Assembly (NCBI GenBank): GCA_943372195.1
Contig: CALRXS010000010.1
Location: forward strand, 46,761-110,760
Origin: JAEYZM01 sp943372195
GTDB taxonomy: Bacteria > Bacteroidota > Bacteroidia > Sphingobacteriales > Sphingobacteriaceae
Direction: 5' to 3'
Length of the DNA stretch: 64,000 bases
Shown: positions 44,910 through 54,573 of the stretch, piece by piece
Position numbering within the stretch: position 1 is the first letter of the stretch
How the letters are laid out: every line of letters begins with the position of its first letter
The notes under the pieces: model-generated
What the model saw: only the letters and a program-made list of their open reading frames with translations
Told to the model about the DNA's origin: nothing
The model's database searches: none
Program-made: the position numbers and the translations under genes

Positions 44910-46703
44910 ATGAAAAAAATAATCTTAATCTTATTAACTATCGGTATTACATTTAGTGCATGCAAGCAAGATCATTCAAAGATTCAAGCTGAAGCGCAAG
45001 CATTTATAGATGGTTATACCACAGAATATTTGAAATTATATACAGCATCATCAGAAGCTCAATGGAAATCAAATATTGAAATTATTGAAGGCGATACAAC
45101 CAATGCTAAAGCAACTGAAAGAGCTAATGAAGCATATGCAATATTTACCGGAAGTGCTGAAAACATTGAGAATGCACGTAAATTTTTAGAGCATAAAGAT
45201 CATTTAACAGCAGCGCAAGTAAAGCAATTAGAAGTAATTCTTTTTGCAGCCGCTAACAATCCGCAGACGGTAAAAGAATTAGTAAAAGAACGAATACAAG
45301 CTGAGACAGCGCAAACAGAAAAATTATTCGGATACGATTTTAAGTTAGAGGGAAAATCTGTTTCAACGAACGAACTTGATGAGATATTAAAAAGCTCTAA
45401 CAATTTAGAAGAAAGAAGAAAAGCTTGGGAATCGAGCAAAGAAGTGGGTAAAGGTTTGAAAGATGGTTTAGTGAATTTACGTAAACTACGTAATGAAACA
45501 GTAAAGGCTTTGGGTTATACTGATTATTACAGCTATCAAGTTTCTGAATATGGCATGAGTAATGAAGAGATGATAGAATTAATGCGTAAAATCAATTCTG
45601 AGTTACGCCCATTATTTAGAGAATTACATACTTATGCACGTTATGAGTTAGCCAAGAAATACAATATAAAAGAAGTACCCGATTATATTCCTGCTGATTG
45701 GTTGACCAATAGATGGGCACAAGATTGGAGCTCAATGGTAACTGTCGAAGGATTAGATATTGAGGCTATATTAAAAACTAAATCACCTGAGTGGATAGTA
45801 AAAGAGGGAGAGAATTTTTATAAGTCTTTAGGTTATCCCGAACTTCCTGCATCATTTTGGGAGAAATCAAGTTTATATCCATTACCTGCTGGCTCAAAAA
45901 TCAAAAAGAACAATCACGCTTCGGCATGGCATATGAATTTAAATGAAGATGTAAGAAGTTTAATGAGTGTAGAGCCAAATGCTGAATGGTTTGAGACATC
46001 TAATCATGAACTAGGGCATATCTATTATTACATGACCTATACGAACAAAGATGTTCCTCCATTATTAAGAGCTGGTGCTAATAGAGCGTATCATGAAGCG
46101 ATGGGAAGTTTAATGGGATTAGCAGCTACACAAAAGCCTTTCTTAGTAGAACGCGGATTAGTAGACAAAGATGCGAAGGTAGATCAGATTCAAAATTTAT
46201 TAAAAGAGGCATTAAACTATGCAGTATTTATTCCTTTTTCTGCTGGGGTAATGAGTGAATTTGAAAAATCATTATACACTGATAATTTACCAGAGTCTGA
46301 ATTTAATAAAAGATGGTGGGAGCTAGTGAAACAATATCAAGGAGTAGTGCCACCGAGTGATAGAGGAGAAGAGTATTGTGATGCAGCTACGAAGACACAT
46401 ATTAATGATGATGCTGCACAGTATTATGATTATGCATTATCATATGTAATCTTGTTTCAATTACATGATCATATTGCTAAAAATATTTTAAAACAAGACC
46501 CAAGAGCTACGAACTATTGGGGTAACAAAGAAGTAGGGGAGTTTTTGAAATCAATTATGTACCCAGGTGCTTCTGAAGATTGGAGAAAAGTATTGAAAGA
46601 AAAGACTGGTGAAGATTTAAATGCAAAGGCTATGCTTTCTTACTTTGAACCATTGATGGCTCATTTAAAAGAAGTAAACAAAGGCAGAAAATACACTATG
46701 TAA
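44910..46703 (+). CDS. M2 family metallopeptidase lipoprotein (peptidyl-dipeptidase A-like)
   Basis: 597-residue zinc peptidase related to angiotensin-converting enzyme. Its N-terminus ends in FSACKQDHSK, a lipobox Cys followed by Lys/Asp, suggesting a lipoprotein, possibly surface-exposed in this phylum. The zinc motif HELGH is in TSNHELGHIYYYMTY, and the third ligand Glu lies in NRAYHEAMGSLMG. Residues KKNNHASAWHMNL and SDRGEEYCDAATKTHI resemble the conserved substrate and chloride sites. It likely removes dipeptides from peptide C-termini. Downstream of alkaline phosphatase, 20 nt apart, so possibly a nutrient-scavenging operon; that is inference. Confidence 0.93.
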   Translation: MKKIILILLTIGITFSACKQDHSKIQAEAQAFIDGYTTEYLKLYTASSEAQWKSNIEIIEGDTTNAKATERANEAYAIFTGSAENIENARKFLEHKDHLTAAQVKQLEVILFAAANNPQTVKELVKERIQAETAQTEKLFGYDFKLEGKSVSTNELDEILKSSNNLEERRKAWESSKEVGKGLKDGLVNLRKLRNETVKALGYTDYYSYQVSEYGMSNEEMIELMRKINSELRPLFRELHTYARYELAKKYNIKEVPDYIPADWLTNRWAQDWSSMVTVEGLDIEAILKTKSPEWIVKEGENFYKSLGYPELPASFWEKSSLYPLPAGSKIKKNNHASAWHMNLNEDVRSLMSVEPNAEWFETSNHELGHIYYYMTYTNKDVPPLLRAGANRAYHEAMGSLMGLAATQKPFLVERGLVDKDAKVDQIQNLLKEALNYAVFIPFSAGVMSEFEKSLYTDNLPESEFNKRWWELVKQYQGVVPPSDRGEEYCDAATKTHINDDAAQYYDYALSYVILFQLHDHIAKNILKQDPRATNYWGNKEVGEFLKSIMYPGASEDWRKVLKEKTGEDLNAKAMLSYFEPLMAHLKEVNKGRKYTM

Positions 46704-46708
46704 TTCTG

Positions 46709-47191
46709 TTAATTATAAAGTTTTTTTAATACCCCAATACCTTCTGTGACCATTGCCCATGTATCTATATCAAATGATATATGGGCAGCTCCAGAAGTAC
46801 TCAATCCGCCCGCAATTTCATGATTACTTAAATACTCAATCATGTACTCAAATGTTGGGTTATGTCCGGTGATTATCACCCTCTCATATTGATCTTCAAT
46901 CGTATTAATTACATTTAAAAGTACTGAGATATTCGACTCATAAATAAGCTCTTTTTTAACGATTGATTTTTCATCAATATCTAAAACTCTTGCTAATATT
47001 TTCGCTGTTTGATAGGCTCTCTTTGCAGAGCTACTGATAATTAAATCTGGTTTGAATTTATTATCTTTTAGTTCTTTAGCAAGCTCATTCACATCTTCAA
47101 TGCCTCTATCTATAAGCTTTCTATCGAAATCATGCTGATCAATTTTAATTTGTTCAGCCTTGCCATGTCGAACTAATATTAAAGATTTCAT
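46709..47191 (-). CDS. SixA-type histidine phosphatase
   Basis: 160-residue small histidine phosphatase. Seen: catalytic LILVRHGKAEQ with the RHG motif, SSSAKRAYQTAKILA, and VIITGHNPTFEYMIEYL with the second His. Length as for SixA, which dephosphorylates phosphohistidine on Hpt-type domains in E. coli. An Hpt protein is encoded at 52160, but on another transcript, so a link is only suggestive. It overlaps the glycosyltransferase gene by 4 bp and is the last gene of the sppA operon; its stop is 5 bp from the M2 peptidase stop. Confidence 0.9.
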   Translation of the reverse strand: MKSLILVRHGKAEQIKIDQHDFDRKLIDRGIEDVNELAKELKDNKFKPDLIISSSAKRAYQTAKILARVLDIDEKSIVKKELIYESNISVLLNVINTIEDQYERVIITGHNPTFEYMIEYLSNHEIAGGLSTSGAAHISFDIDTWAMVTEGIGVLKKLYN

Positions 47192-48156
47192 TTTGATTTA
47201 TTTATCATCTGTGCTAATAAGTCGATGTTCTGATTGTTCATGCATTTGAAGTGTTTCTTCGGACAAGTTTGATGTCCGATTTTACTACAAGGTCTACAAG
47301 ACAAATCTTTTACTTCAAAATTATGATGTTCAGTTTTATAAGGGTACATACCAAATTCAGGTACTGTATTTCCCCATACTGCATATACTTCTTTTTTGAA
47401 CGCAGAAGCGATATGCATTAATCCAGTATCATGAGAAATAATACTTTCTGCTTGTTGAACTAATGATGCTGATTCATTTAATTTGAATTTACCACATGCA
47501 GAAAATAGTCTGTTTGAATCTATTTTTACGAGTTCATCAGCTATTGTTGCATCTTCTTTACCACCCATTAAAATGATGGGTTTAGTTATTTTTTGACATA
47601 GCTCTTGAAGCTTCTCAAGGGGCAATCGCTTTGTTGCATGTTGAGCTCCAATCACTAAGCCTACATAGCCACTATGTAAAAATGTAGGTAATGATTTTAT
47701 GTCAACTTTTTCAATTTCTGATAAAAAATAATCGAGTCCTGCTTCATCATTTTTTATCCCCAATTTCTCTGCACTCTTAACATATCTATCAACGATATGT
47801 ATGTCAGGCATGCGGTTCCAATTAAGGTTTACCAGCATCCATTTTTCGAGGTTTAATTTATTAAATGAAAATGCTTTGACACCTAATGATTGCTTGAATC
47901 TTAAAGTTCTTAGGTTATGATGTAAGTCAATTATATAATCGAATTTTTCAGCTTTTAGAGCCTTAACATCCGTATTAAAATCATCACTTAAGAAATGTAA
48001 TTTATCGATAAAAGGATTATTGACGAGAACATCTTTGAAATTCTTTTTAGTAAAATAATGAACTTCAGCATTGAGTTGTTTTTTAAGACAACGAACCACA
48101 GGACTCGTAAGCACAATATCACCAATAGAGCTGAAGCGTATTACTAATACTTTCAT
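47188..48156 (-). CDS. Glycosyltransferase family 9 (heptosyltransferase-like)
   Basis: 322-residue GT-B enzyme of the ADP-heptose:LPS heptosyltransferase family. N-terminal KVLVIRFSSIGDIVLTSPVV is the family signature. The C-terminal half holds VGLVIGAQHATKRLP, IILMGGKEDATIADEL and ISHDTGLMHIASAFKKEVYA, which bind the sugar nucleotide. A Cys-rich end (DLSCRPCSKIGHQTCPKKHF) is seen in many members. It probably adds a heptose or related sugar to the LPS core. It abuts the PolX-like gene and overlaps the SixA gene by 4 bp. Confidence 0.92.
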   Translation of the reverse strand: MKVLVIRFSSIGDIVLTSPVVRCLKKQLNAEVHYFTKKNFKDVLVNNPFIDKLHFLSDDFNTDVKALKAEKFDYIIDLHHNLRTLRFKQSLGVKAFSFNKLNLEKWMLVNLNWNRMPDIHIVDRYVKSAEKLGIKNDEAGLDYFLSEIEKVDIKSLPTFLHSGYVGLVIGAQHATKRLPLEKLQELCQKITKPIILMGGKEDATIADELVKIDSNRLFSACGKFKLNESASLVQQAESIISHDTGLMHIASAFKKEVYAVWGNTVPEFGMYPYKTEHHNFEVKDLSCRPCSKIGHQTCPKKHFKCMNNQNIDLLAQMINKSK

Positions 48157-49836
48157 TTATTTTTTAGAATTAAAATAATTTGCAAGTTGATCTTTATCAA
48201 ATGCATTCAAACAGAATTCTTTTGATAAGGAACCTTTTTGTGCAACCATAACACCATATTTCATATCGTGGTAACCTTCTTTTTTATGGGCATCCGGATT
48301 TATACTTAAATATACACCTTTATTCAATGCATAATCGATCCAGCGCCAATCTAAATCTAATCGCAAGGGGTTAGCATTTATTTCAATAGCAACATTATTC
48401 TCTGCACAAGCATCAATAATTAAAGCATGGTTAATAGGGTAACCTTTTCTGGCTAAAAGTAATCTACCAGTAGGGTGCCCTAGCATTGTAGTATAGGGGT
48501 TTTCGATGGCTTTTAATAAACGTTTATTAGCTTTCTCTTCATCCATTTTTAAATTAGAATGCACCGATGCAACAATGAAATCGAATGACTTCAATACTTC
48601 ATCTGAATAATCTAAAGAACCATCGTTTAAAATATCTGATTCAATACCTTTGAAAATATGGAAGTTTTGATTTTTAGCATTTAATTTTTCAATTTCTCGA
48701 TGTTGAGCAAATACACGCTCCTCTGAAAGTCCGTTCGCATAAAACGCCGACTTCGAGTGATCACAAATACCTAAATATTGATAGCCTAATTCAGCACAAT
48801 AATTAGCCATGTCTTCTAATGTATGAATACCATCAGACCAAGTGCTATGGTTGTGTAAAGAACCTTTTAAATCTTCGTCTTGAATGAGTGTTCGTAGCTT
48901 ATTGTCTTTTGCATACTCTACTTCATTGAGGCCCTCGCGCATCATCACTGGTATATAAGCTATACCTAGCTGTTGATAGATTTCAGTATCCTTAACATTA
49001 GGTATATTTTCTATTATAGAGGTATTGATTTCGCTTAGTTTTTGTAGGTGATTATCATTAGCATCTAATTTAAATTTAATGCTATAATAATTTTCATCAT
49101 TGTAAAAATGAATATATATTTTAGTCTCATTAGCCGATTCTACAATCAAACAATTATCGATAAAATCAGATTTAGGAAATAGTTCATCTCGACAAATTGT
49201 ATTTTGAATTTGCTCTTTGAAGTTTTCATGAGCGATGAATTCAAGCTTGGTGATCACTTCGCAATTACGAGCTAGTTCAGCTGTTTTTTCTAACTGAATT
49301 TTTTGATCAATTTCAGAAAGTAATTTATTTAATTCTTCATCGATCGCTAGCGCATTCGATAATAATATAGAGCCTTTATTACTAAAATTAAATTCTATTA
49401 ATTTCTTTACTTCTTCTTGTGTTTTAAGTCCGAACCCTTTCGCCTCCACCAATCGGTTCTCTATACATGCATAATAGAGTTCACCAACGGTTTCTATTTC
49501 TAGAGTCTTCCAGATGATTTGAATTTTTTTCGGACCTAGACCTTTAATACTAAGCATGTCAATAACACCTTCAGGAGTTTGAGATTTAAGGCTTTCTAGT
49601 TCTTCAATTTTACCAGTGTTAATGAGTTCCTCGATTTTAGCGGCAACACTTTTACCAACACCTTCAATTGCAGAAAGTTCTGCAGTGCTTTTATCGGCAA
49701 GTATTTCAGTATACTTGCCAAGTTTATAGGAAGCATTATTTATCGACTTAACTTTAAACGGATTTTCTTCATGGAGTTCCATGAGTTGTCCCATTAACTT
49801 AAGAGACTTTACAATTTCTTTATTAGTTATCGCCAT
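48157..49836 (-). CDS. PolX-like HhH-PHP protein, polymerase site degenerate
   Basis: 559-residue homologue of bacterial DNA polymerase X. HhH motifs are at about 50-130 (AIEGVGKSVAAKIEELI, LSIKGLGPKKIQIIW). Residues about 165-320 occupy the nucleotidyltransferase region, but the usual GSxRR...GDxD signature reads as AELARNCEVITKLEFIA, so both catalytic Asp seem lost; I also cannot find the third. The C-terminal PHP domain is intact: HNHSTWSDG, GICDHSKS, KGIESDIL, ASVHSN, LGHPTG and SINPDAHK. It may therefore be a metal-dependent 3' exonuclease or phosphoesterase in repair rather than a polymerase. Overlaps the sppA stop by one base. Confidence 0.88.
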   Translation of the reverse strand: MAITNKEIVKSLKLMGQLMELHEENPFKVKSINNASYKLGKYTEILADKSTAELSAIEGVGKSVAAKIEELINTGKIEELESLKSQTPEGVIDMLSIKGLGPKKIQIIWKTLEIETVGELYYACIENRLVEAKGFGLKTQEEVKKLIEFNFSNKGSILLSNALAIDEELNKLLSEIDQKIQLEKTAELARNCEVITKLEFIAHENFKEQIQNTICRDELFPKSDFIDNCLIVESANETKIYIHFYNDENYYSIKFKLDANDNHLQKLSEINTSIIENIPNVKDTEIYQQLGIAYIPVMMREGLNEVEYAKDNKLRTLIQDEDLKGSLHNHSTWSDGIHTLEDMANYCAELGYQYLGICDHSKSAFYANGLSEERVFAQHREIEKLNAKNQNFHIFKGIESDILNDGSLDYSDEVLKSFDFIVASVHSNLKMDEEKANKRLLKAIENPYTTMLGHPTGRLLLARKGYPINHALIIDACAENNVAIEINANPLRLDLDWRWIDYALNKGVYLSINPDAHKKEGYHDMKYGVMVAQKGSLSKEFCLNAFDKDQLANYFNSKK

Positions 49837-51605
49837 TATTTTATTTCAGGGATGTTCAAGGCTCTTGTTTGTATACCTTTGTTATTATTAATAATATCTA
49901 AAGTTTTAGCATAAGGTAATAAAGCTTTATACTCTTCAGGCATAAAGTATATTTTTGCTTCAGTAGATAAATTTCTCATCAGCTTTTTAATAGGGTCTTC
50001 AATTTCAGGTAATGAGATAACTCTGTATGAACTTAATTTTGCTTTTTTAGCTGCGATAGCGATGGCAGTATCAGTATTACCAAACTCATCAATTAATCCG
50101 ATTCGTTTTGCATCAATACCCGACCAAACTCTACCCTCTGCGATACTCTTTACTTTTTCAATAGGCATGTTTCTACCTAATGCTACTTTTTGAGTGAAGT
50201 CTTCGTAGATACGATTTACTTCGTTTTGAATGATAAAACGTTCTGATTCTGTAAGGGCACGAGTATAATCACCGAGGTCAGCATACTTACCTGTTTTTAC
50301 TTGATCGAAAGTAATACCTAATTTATTATTGAAGAATTTTTGCGCGTTGAATAAGATTCCGAATACACCAATTGATCCGGTTATAGTAGTAGGTTCAGCA
50401 ACGATAACATCCGCAGCACATGCAATATAATAACCACCAGAAGCAGCTACATCGCCCATGCTTACTATTACAGGTTTTACTTTTTTCGTAAGTACAATCT
50501 CTCTCCACATAACATCAGATGCTAATGCAGAGCCACCAGGAGAGTTAACTCTTAGAACAACAGCTTTCACCTGTTCATCTAATCTAGCTTGTCTTATAGC
50601 TCTTGAAATTCCTTCAGAACCAATAATGTTTTCATTGCCTTCACCACCAACAATTTCACCATTTGCATAAATAACTGCAATCTTATTTTTATCGGTGCTG
50701 ATGTTAGGTTTTGCAGATTTAACATACTTTTTTAGATCAATGAAATTCAAATCTTTTATGCTAGCACGATTGCTTGCAATCATTAAAGTGTTCAATACTT
50801 CGTCTTTGTATCTTAAGGCATCTGCTAATTTATATTTTACTGCATCTTCAGCATTTCGAACTTTTAAATCAACAGCAATAGAATTTACAGAATCAGAATT
50901 TAGCTTTCTTGCATCCGCAATATTTGCAATCATATGATTGAAAATTGAACCCATAAATACACTAGTTTGTAATCTGTTAGAATCACTCATTTGTGTTTGC
51001 ATATAAGGTTCAACAGCCGATTTGAAAGATCCTACTCTAATAATTTGTGGTTCGATTTCTAATTTATCTAATGCACCTTTAAAAAACATGTATTGTGCAT
51101 TGAATCCTTTAAGTTCTAGAAGTCCGGCCGGATTCAAATAAACACTATCAGCTACAGAAGCTAAGTAATAAGCCTTTTGAGTATAAATTTCAGAATAAGC
51201 GTAAATGAATTTATTAGATTTCTTAAAATCTATCAATGCATTTCGTATTTCTTCTACAGTGGTAAGTCCGCCCGACACCATCGACAAATCTAAATAGATA
51301 CCTTTAATATTCTGATCATCTTTTGCTTTAGCAATCGTAGTGATAATCTCTTTTAATCCGAGGCTTGAGTTATTCTCAAAACTCATGAAATCAAAATCTT
51401 CAAAAGGATTATCGGCAGAGCGTTCAGATATATTTTCTGAAAGGGTGATTCTTAAAATTGAGTTTTCTTTTACATCGACCTTGTCATCTTCAGAGCTACT
51501 AGCTACTATGCCCATTATGATAATGAAGAATAAGAAAAACAATACAACTAATGATAAGATACCACCTATCATTGAAGCGAACATCATTTTGAAAAACTGT
51601 TTCAT
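49836..51605 (-). CDS. sppA: Signal peptide peptidase SppA (67K type)
   Basis: 589-residue membrane protease with two tandem SppA halves, degrading signal-peptide remnants. An N-terminal membrane helix (GGILSLVVLFFLFFIIIMGI) precedes the catalytic domains. The Lys of the Ser-Lys dyad is in YTQKAYYLASVADSVYLNP and the Ser in MGDVAASGGYYIACAAD. GSIGVFGILFNAQKFF follows. Length equals the long (E. coli-type) form. It is first of a four-gene minus-strand operon (PolX-like, GT9, SixA-like), divergent from folK with 53 bp between starts. Confidence 0.95.
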   Translation of the reverse strand: MKQFFKMMFASMIGGILSLVVLFFLFFIIIMGIVASSSEDDKVDVKENSILRITLSENISERSADNPFEDFDFMSFENNSSLGLKEIITTIAKAKDDQNIKGIYLDLSMVSGGLTTVEEIRNALIDFKKSNKFIYAYSEIYTQKAYYLASVADSVYLNPAGLLELKGFNAQYMFFKGALDKLEIEPQIIRVGSFKSAVEPYMQTQMSDSNRLQTSVFMGSIFNHMIANIADARKLNSDSVNSIAVDLKVRNAEDAVKYKLADALRYKDEVLNTLMIASNRASIKDLNFIDLKKYVKSAKPNISTDKNKIAVIYANGEIVGGEGNENIIGSEGISRAIRQARLDEQVKAVVLRVNSPGGSALASDVMWREIVLTKKVKPVIVSMGDVAASGGYYIACAADVIVAEPTTITGSIGVFGILFNAQKFFNNKLGITFDQVKTGKYADLGDYTRALTESERFIIQNEVNRIYEDFTQKVALGRNMPIEKVKSIAEGRVWSGIDAKRIGLIDEFGNTDTAIAIAAKKAKLSSYRVISLPEIEDPIKKLMRNLSTEAKIYFMPEEYKALLPYAKTLDIINNNKGIQTRALNIPEIK

Positions 51606-51658
51606 ATTATTAAAATATATCTATGCAATTATAACTATTTCCGAGTATTTTTACGCAC

Positions 51659-52135
51659 ATGAAAGCCTTAATATTACTTGGTAGCAATCAATCTAATCCT
51701 AAAGAACAGCTAAAGCTTGCGAATGTTCGTATTACAGAAATTGCTATAATAGAGAGAGCATCTGCTTTATATAAAACAGCTGCATGGGGAAAGACCGATC
51801 AAGATGATTTTTATAATCAGGCGATTATTATCGATACAAAATTAGAAGCCGATGAATTAATGCTTGCATTATTAGCAATAGAAAGAAGTATGGGGCGCGA
51901 ACGATTAGAGAAATGGTCGGCACGTATTATAGATATTGATATTATATTGATTGATGGATTAATACATGAGTCGGAGGTACTAAGTGTACCACATCCACAT
52001 ATGCAGAGTAGGAGATTTGTTTTAGTACCATCTGAAGAGATAGCGGCAGAAATGATGCACCCTATTTATCAGAAAAATATAAAAACGCTATTATCAGAAT
52101 GCAATGATGAATTGATGGTCGAAAAAATTATGTAA
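51659..52135 (+). CDS. folK: Hydroxymethyldihydropterin pyrophosphokinase (HPPK)
   Basis: 158-residue enzyme transferring pyrophosphate from ATP to 6-hydroxymethyl-dihydropterin in folate synthesis. Motifs: ALILLGSNQSNPKEQL, KTDQDDFYNQAI, ARIIDIDIILIDG (metal Asp pair) and PHPHMQSRRFVLVP. Standard length. It is the only folate gene here besides folA. A TATTTTTA box 5 nt before the ATG suggests a near-leaderless start. The Hpt gene begins 24 nt downstream. Confidence 0.95.
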   Translation: MKALILLGSNQSNPKEQLKLANVRITEIAIIERASALYKTAAWGKTDQDDFYNQAIIIDTKLEADELMLALLAIERSMGRERLEKWSARIIDIDIILIDGLIHESEVLSVPHPHMQSRRFVLVPSEEIAAEMMHPIYQKNIKTLLSECNDELMVEKIM

Positions 52136-52159
52136 ATTAGTATCTTCAAAGAAAAAAGA

Positions 52160-52516
52160 TTGTCAAATTTTGATATGAAATATCTCGAGAGTGTGTCGCA
52201 AGGCAACACTGCATTCATTATTGACATGCTTAATATTTTCATTACGAGAACTCCCGAAACATTTGAAATAATTAGAAAAGCGATACAAGAGGAAGATTGG
52301 CAGTCGGTCGGATTTTACGCGCATAAGTTAAAGGCTACATATGCATACGTCGGATTAGAGGACTTGAAGAAAACGATTATAGAGATAGAGCAGAAAGCAA
52401 AGCATATTACTGATACGCATACCATTACAGAGCTTTTTGACTATTTAGAGAACATGACAAAACCAGAAATTACAGCAATAACAACATATAAACAAAATCT
52501 AGAACTAAAGAATTAG
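52160..52516 (+). CDS. Hpt-domain phosphotransfer protein
   Basis: 118-residue stand-alone Hpt four-helix bundle. The phosphorylatable His is in VGFYAHKLKATYAYVG. Upstream NFDMKYLESVSQGNTAFIID matches the usual start of the domain; because it includes FD before the Met at 52175, I keep the TTG at 52160, although ATG 52175 is possible. It is followed 3 bp later by a single-domain response regulator, so the two may exchange phosphate. No histidine kinase is encoded in the window. Confidence 0.85.
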   Translation: MSNFDMKYLESVSQGNTAFIIDMLNIFITRTPETFEIIRKAIQEEDWQSVGFYAHKLKATYAYVGLEDLKKTIIEIEQKAKHITDTHTITELFDYLENMTKPEITAITTYKQNLELKN

Positions 52517-52519
52517 CAT

Positions 52520-52891
52520 ATGAAAATATTAGTAGTTGACGATGAAGAGATGTCAATCAAATTGATTGAAATGCAATTATTGAAAGATAATCATCAAATT
52601 CTTACCTCTACAGATGGTAGAGAGGCTGTTGATATTATAAAAAATGAGCAACCAGATTTAGTGATTTCTGATATCATGATGCCATTTATGTCGGGACTTG
52701 AATTACTCGAAATAATCAAAGCTGAGAACAAAAAGATTCCGGTTATATTGATTTCGGCGCTCGATGATGTAGAAGTTGTACAAACAGCCATCGGTATGGG
52801 GGCAGATGATTTTATCATTAAACCTGTAAAAATGGATGAATTAGCACTAAGAATACAACGTGTGATGGCAAATGCAACTGCGAATAATTAA
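52520..52891 (+). CDS. Single-domain (CheY-like) response regulator
   Basis: 123-residue receiver domain with no output domain. Acidic pocket KILVVDDEEMS, phospho-acceptor Asp in DLVISDIMMPFMSGLELL, conserved Ser in PVILISALDDVEVV and Lys in DDFIIKPVKMDEL are all present. It starts 3 bp after the Hpt gene. It likely acts by protein-protein interaction or as a phosphorelay intermediate; the partner kinase is unknown. Confidence 0.93.
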   Translation: MKILVVDDEEMSIKLIEMQLLKDNHQILTSTDGREAVDIIKNEQPDLVISDIMMPFMSGLELLEIIKAENKKIPVILISALDDVEVVQTAIGMGADDFIIKPVKMDELALRIQRVMANATANN

Positions 52892-52961
52892 AATTGTATT
52901 ATTCTTGTTGTGAATGAGTTTTTTGGTGTCATTTTTGCTACTTTGAGGCAAAATACAATAC

Positions 52962-54566
52962 ATGAGAAGATTTTTACTTGCAATTACATTTAGTTTAAGT
53001 TTTGTAGCTATAAAAGCTCAAAATGCTTATAACATCACCCAATTAGGTACTTTATCTATTGGTAATAACGAGTATGCAAATATTTGGGGTTATGCCCAAA
53101 ATGGTAAAGAGTATGCTTTACTCGGATGTACAGGTTCTCAAACACTTAATGATGCTTGTGCAATCATCGATGTCACCAACCCTGCAAGTCCAGTGACTTT
53201 ATTTAAAGTACCCGGACCTCAATCTACATGGAGAGAAATTAGAACTCAGGGGCATTATGCTTATATTACTACAGAGGCGGCCGGACTTGATTTTGGAGTG
53301 ACGATTGTAGACTTACAATATTTACCAGACAGTATAAGAACAAAACAATGGAGTGGAAATGGTGCTTTTGGCAATGTACATGCTTTACATATTGATAATG
53401 GTTATATGTATTTATACGGATCTCAAGATCCATTGTCTTTAGGTGGTGCATTAATAGTTAGTCTTACTGATCCTTGGAATCCTACAATAGTAGGAGCATA
53501 TAATCAAAGATACGTTCACGATGGTACAGTGTCTAATAATAAAATGTATGCAGGTGAAATTTTCAATGGTACTTTCTCAATAGTAGATGTTACAAATAAA
53601 ATCACTCCAGTAGTATTAAATACTCAAATCACTCCAAGTAGTTTTACACATAATACTTGGTTGTCGAGCGATAGTAAAACATTATATACTACAGATGAAG
53701 TAGGAGATGCCTTTGTAGCTGCTTATGATGTTCAAAATACAGGTAATATCACTGAACTTGATAGATATAAAAGAGCAAATTCAGGTGGAGCAATACCACA
53801 TAACACTTATGTTTTAAATAACCCTGCAATTACAGGTAATACTTCAGATTATGTTCATACTTCATATTATACTGAAGGTGTAACCATTGTAGATGCAACA
53901 AAACCAGATAATTTAGTTGAAGTTGCTCATTTTGATACTAACCCATTAAGTGGCGGTGGATATCAAGGTGTATGGGGTGTTTATCCTTATCTTCCTTCAG
54001 GAAATTTATTAGTATCTGATATGCAATTGGGATTGTTTGTATTAGACCCTACTTACACTCGTGCTGCATATGTAGAAGGAGAAATAAAAGATAAAAACAC
54101 AAATATTGCTATACCAAATGCGAGTGTAAGAATTTTAACGAACGGATTATCTAAACAAGGAAAACTAAATGGTTCATATAAAATCGGTTTCGTTTCTCCA
54201 GGTTTACATACAATTAGATATTCTGCACCAGGTTATAAAACGATTGATGTGCCTACCAATTTTATTTCTGCAACAACACTTACTCAAGTAGCATTATTGG
54301 AGCCAGGCACAACAGGTATTGACGATAAAGAATTTGAAAATATAAATGTGTACCCAAATACATTTGTAGATTATATTAACATAGAAAATAAAAATCTTCA
54401 AAACTTCAATGCGAGTATTTTAGATTTAAATGGTAAATTATTAAAGAGCCTTGAGATTCAAAACAGCAAAAACAAAATTGAATTAGAAAATTTAGCTGCG
54501 GGCATCTATATTTTACAATTATCAAATCAGAACTACTCAAAACAATATAAACTTATAAAACAATAA
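52962..54566 (+). CDS. Choice-of-anchor B protein with T9SS type A sorting domain
   Basis: 534-residue secreted protein. The signal peptide (FLLAITFSLSFVAIKAQ) is followed by a choice-of-anchor B beta-propeller at about 25-370 (EYANIWGYAQNGKEYALLG, IIDVTNPASPVTLFKVPGP, STWREIRTQGHYAYITTE, FTHNTWLSSDSKTLYTTDE). Residues about 370-445 are a carboxypeptidase-regulatory-like sandwich (YVEGEIKDKNTNIAIPNAS). The C-terminus is a type A sorting domain (INVYPNTFVDYINIEN... AGIYILQLS). Function unknown; adjacent tandem paralog 7 nt downstream. Confidence 0.88.
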   Translation: MRRFLLAITFSLSFVAIKAQNAYNITQLGTLSIGNNEYANIWGYAQNGKEYALLGCTGSQTLNDACAIIDVTNPASPVTLFKVPGPQSTWREIRTQGHYAYITTEAAGLDFGVTIVDLQYLPDSIRTKQWSGNGAFGNVHALHIDNGYMYLYGSQDPLSLGGALIVSLTDPWNPTIVGAYNQRYVHDGTVSNNKMYAGEIFNGTFSIVDVTNKITPVVLNTQITPSSFTHNTWLSSDSKTLYTTDEVGDAFVAAYDVQNTGNITELDRYKRANSGGAIPHNTYVLNNPAITGNTSDYVHTSYYTEGVTIVDATKPDNLVEVAHFDTNPLSGGGYQGVWGVYPYLPSGNLLVSDMQLGLFVLDPTYTRAAYVEGEIKDKNTNIAIPNASVRILTNGLSKQGKLNGSYKIGFVSPGLHTIRYSAPGYKTIDVPTNFISATTLTQVALLEPGTTGIDDKEFENINVYPNTFVDYINIENKNLQNFNASILDLNGKLLKSLEIQNSKNKIELENLAAGIYILQLSNQNYSKQYKLIKQ

Positions 54567-54573
54567 AAATTAA

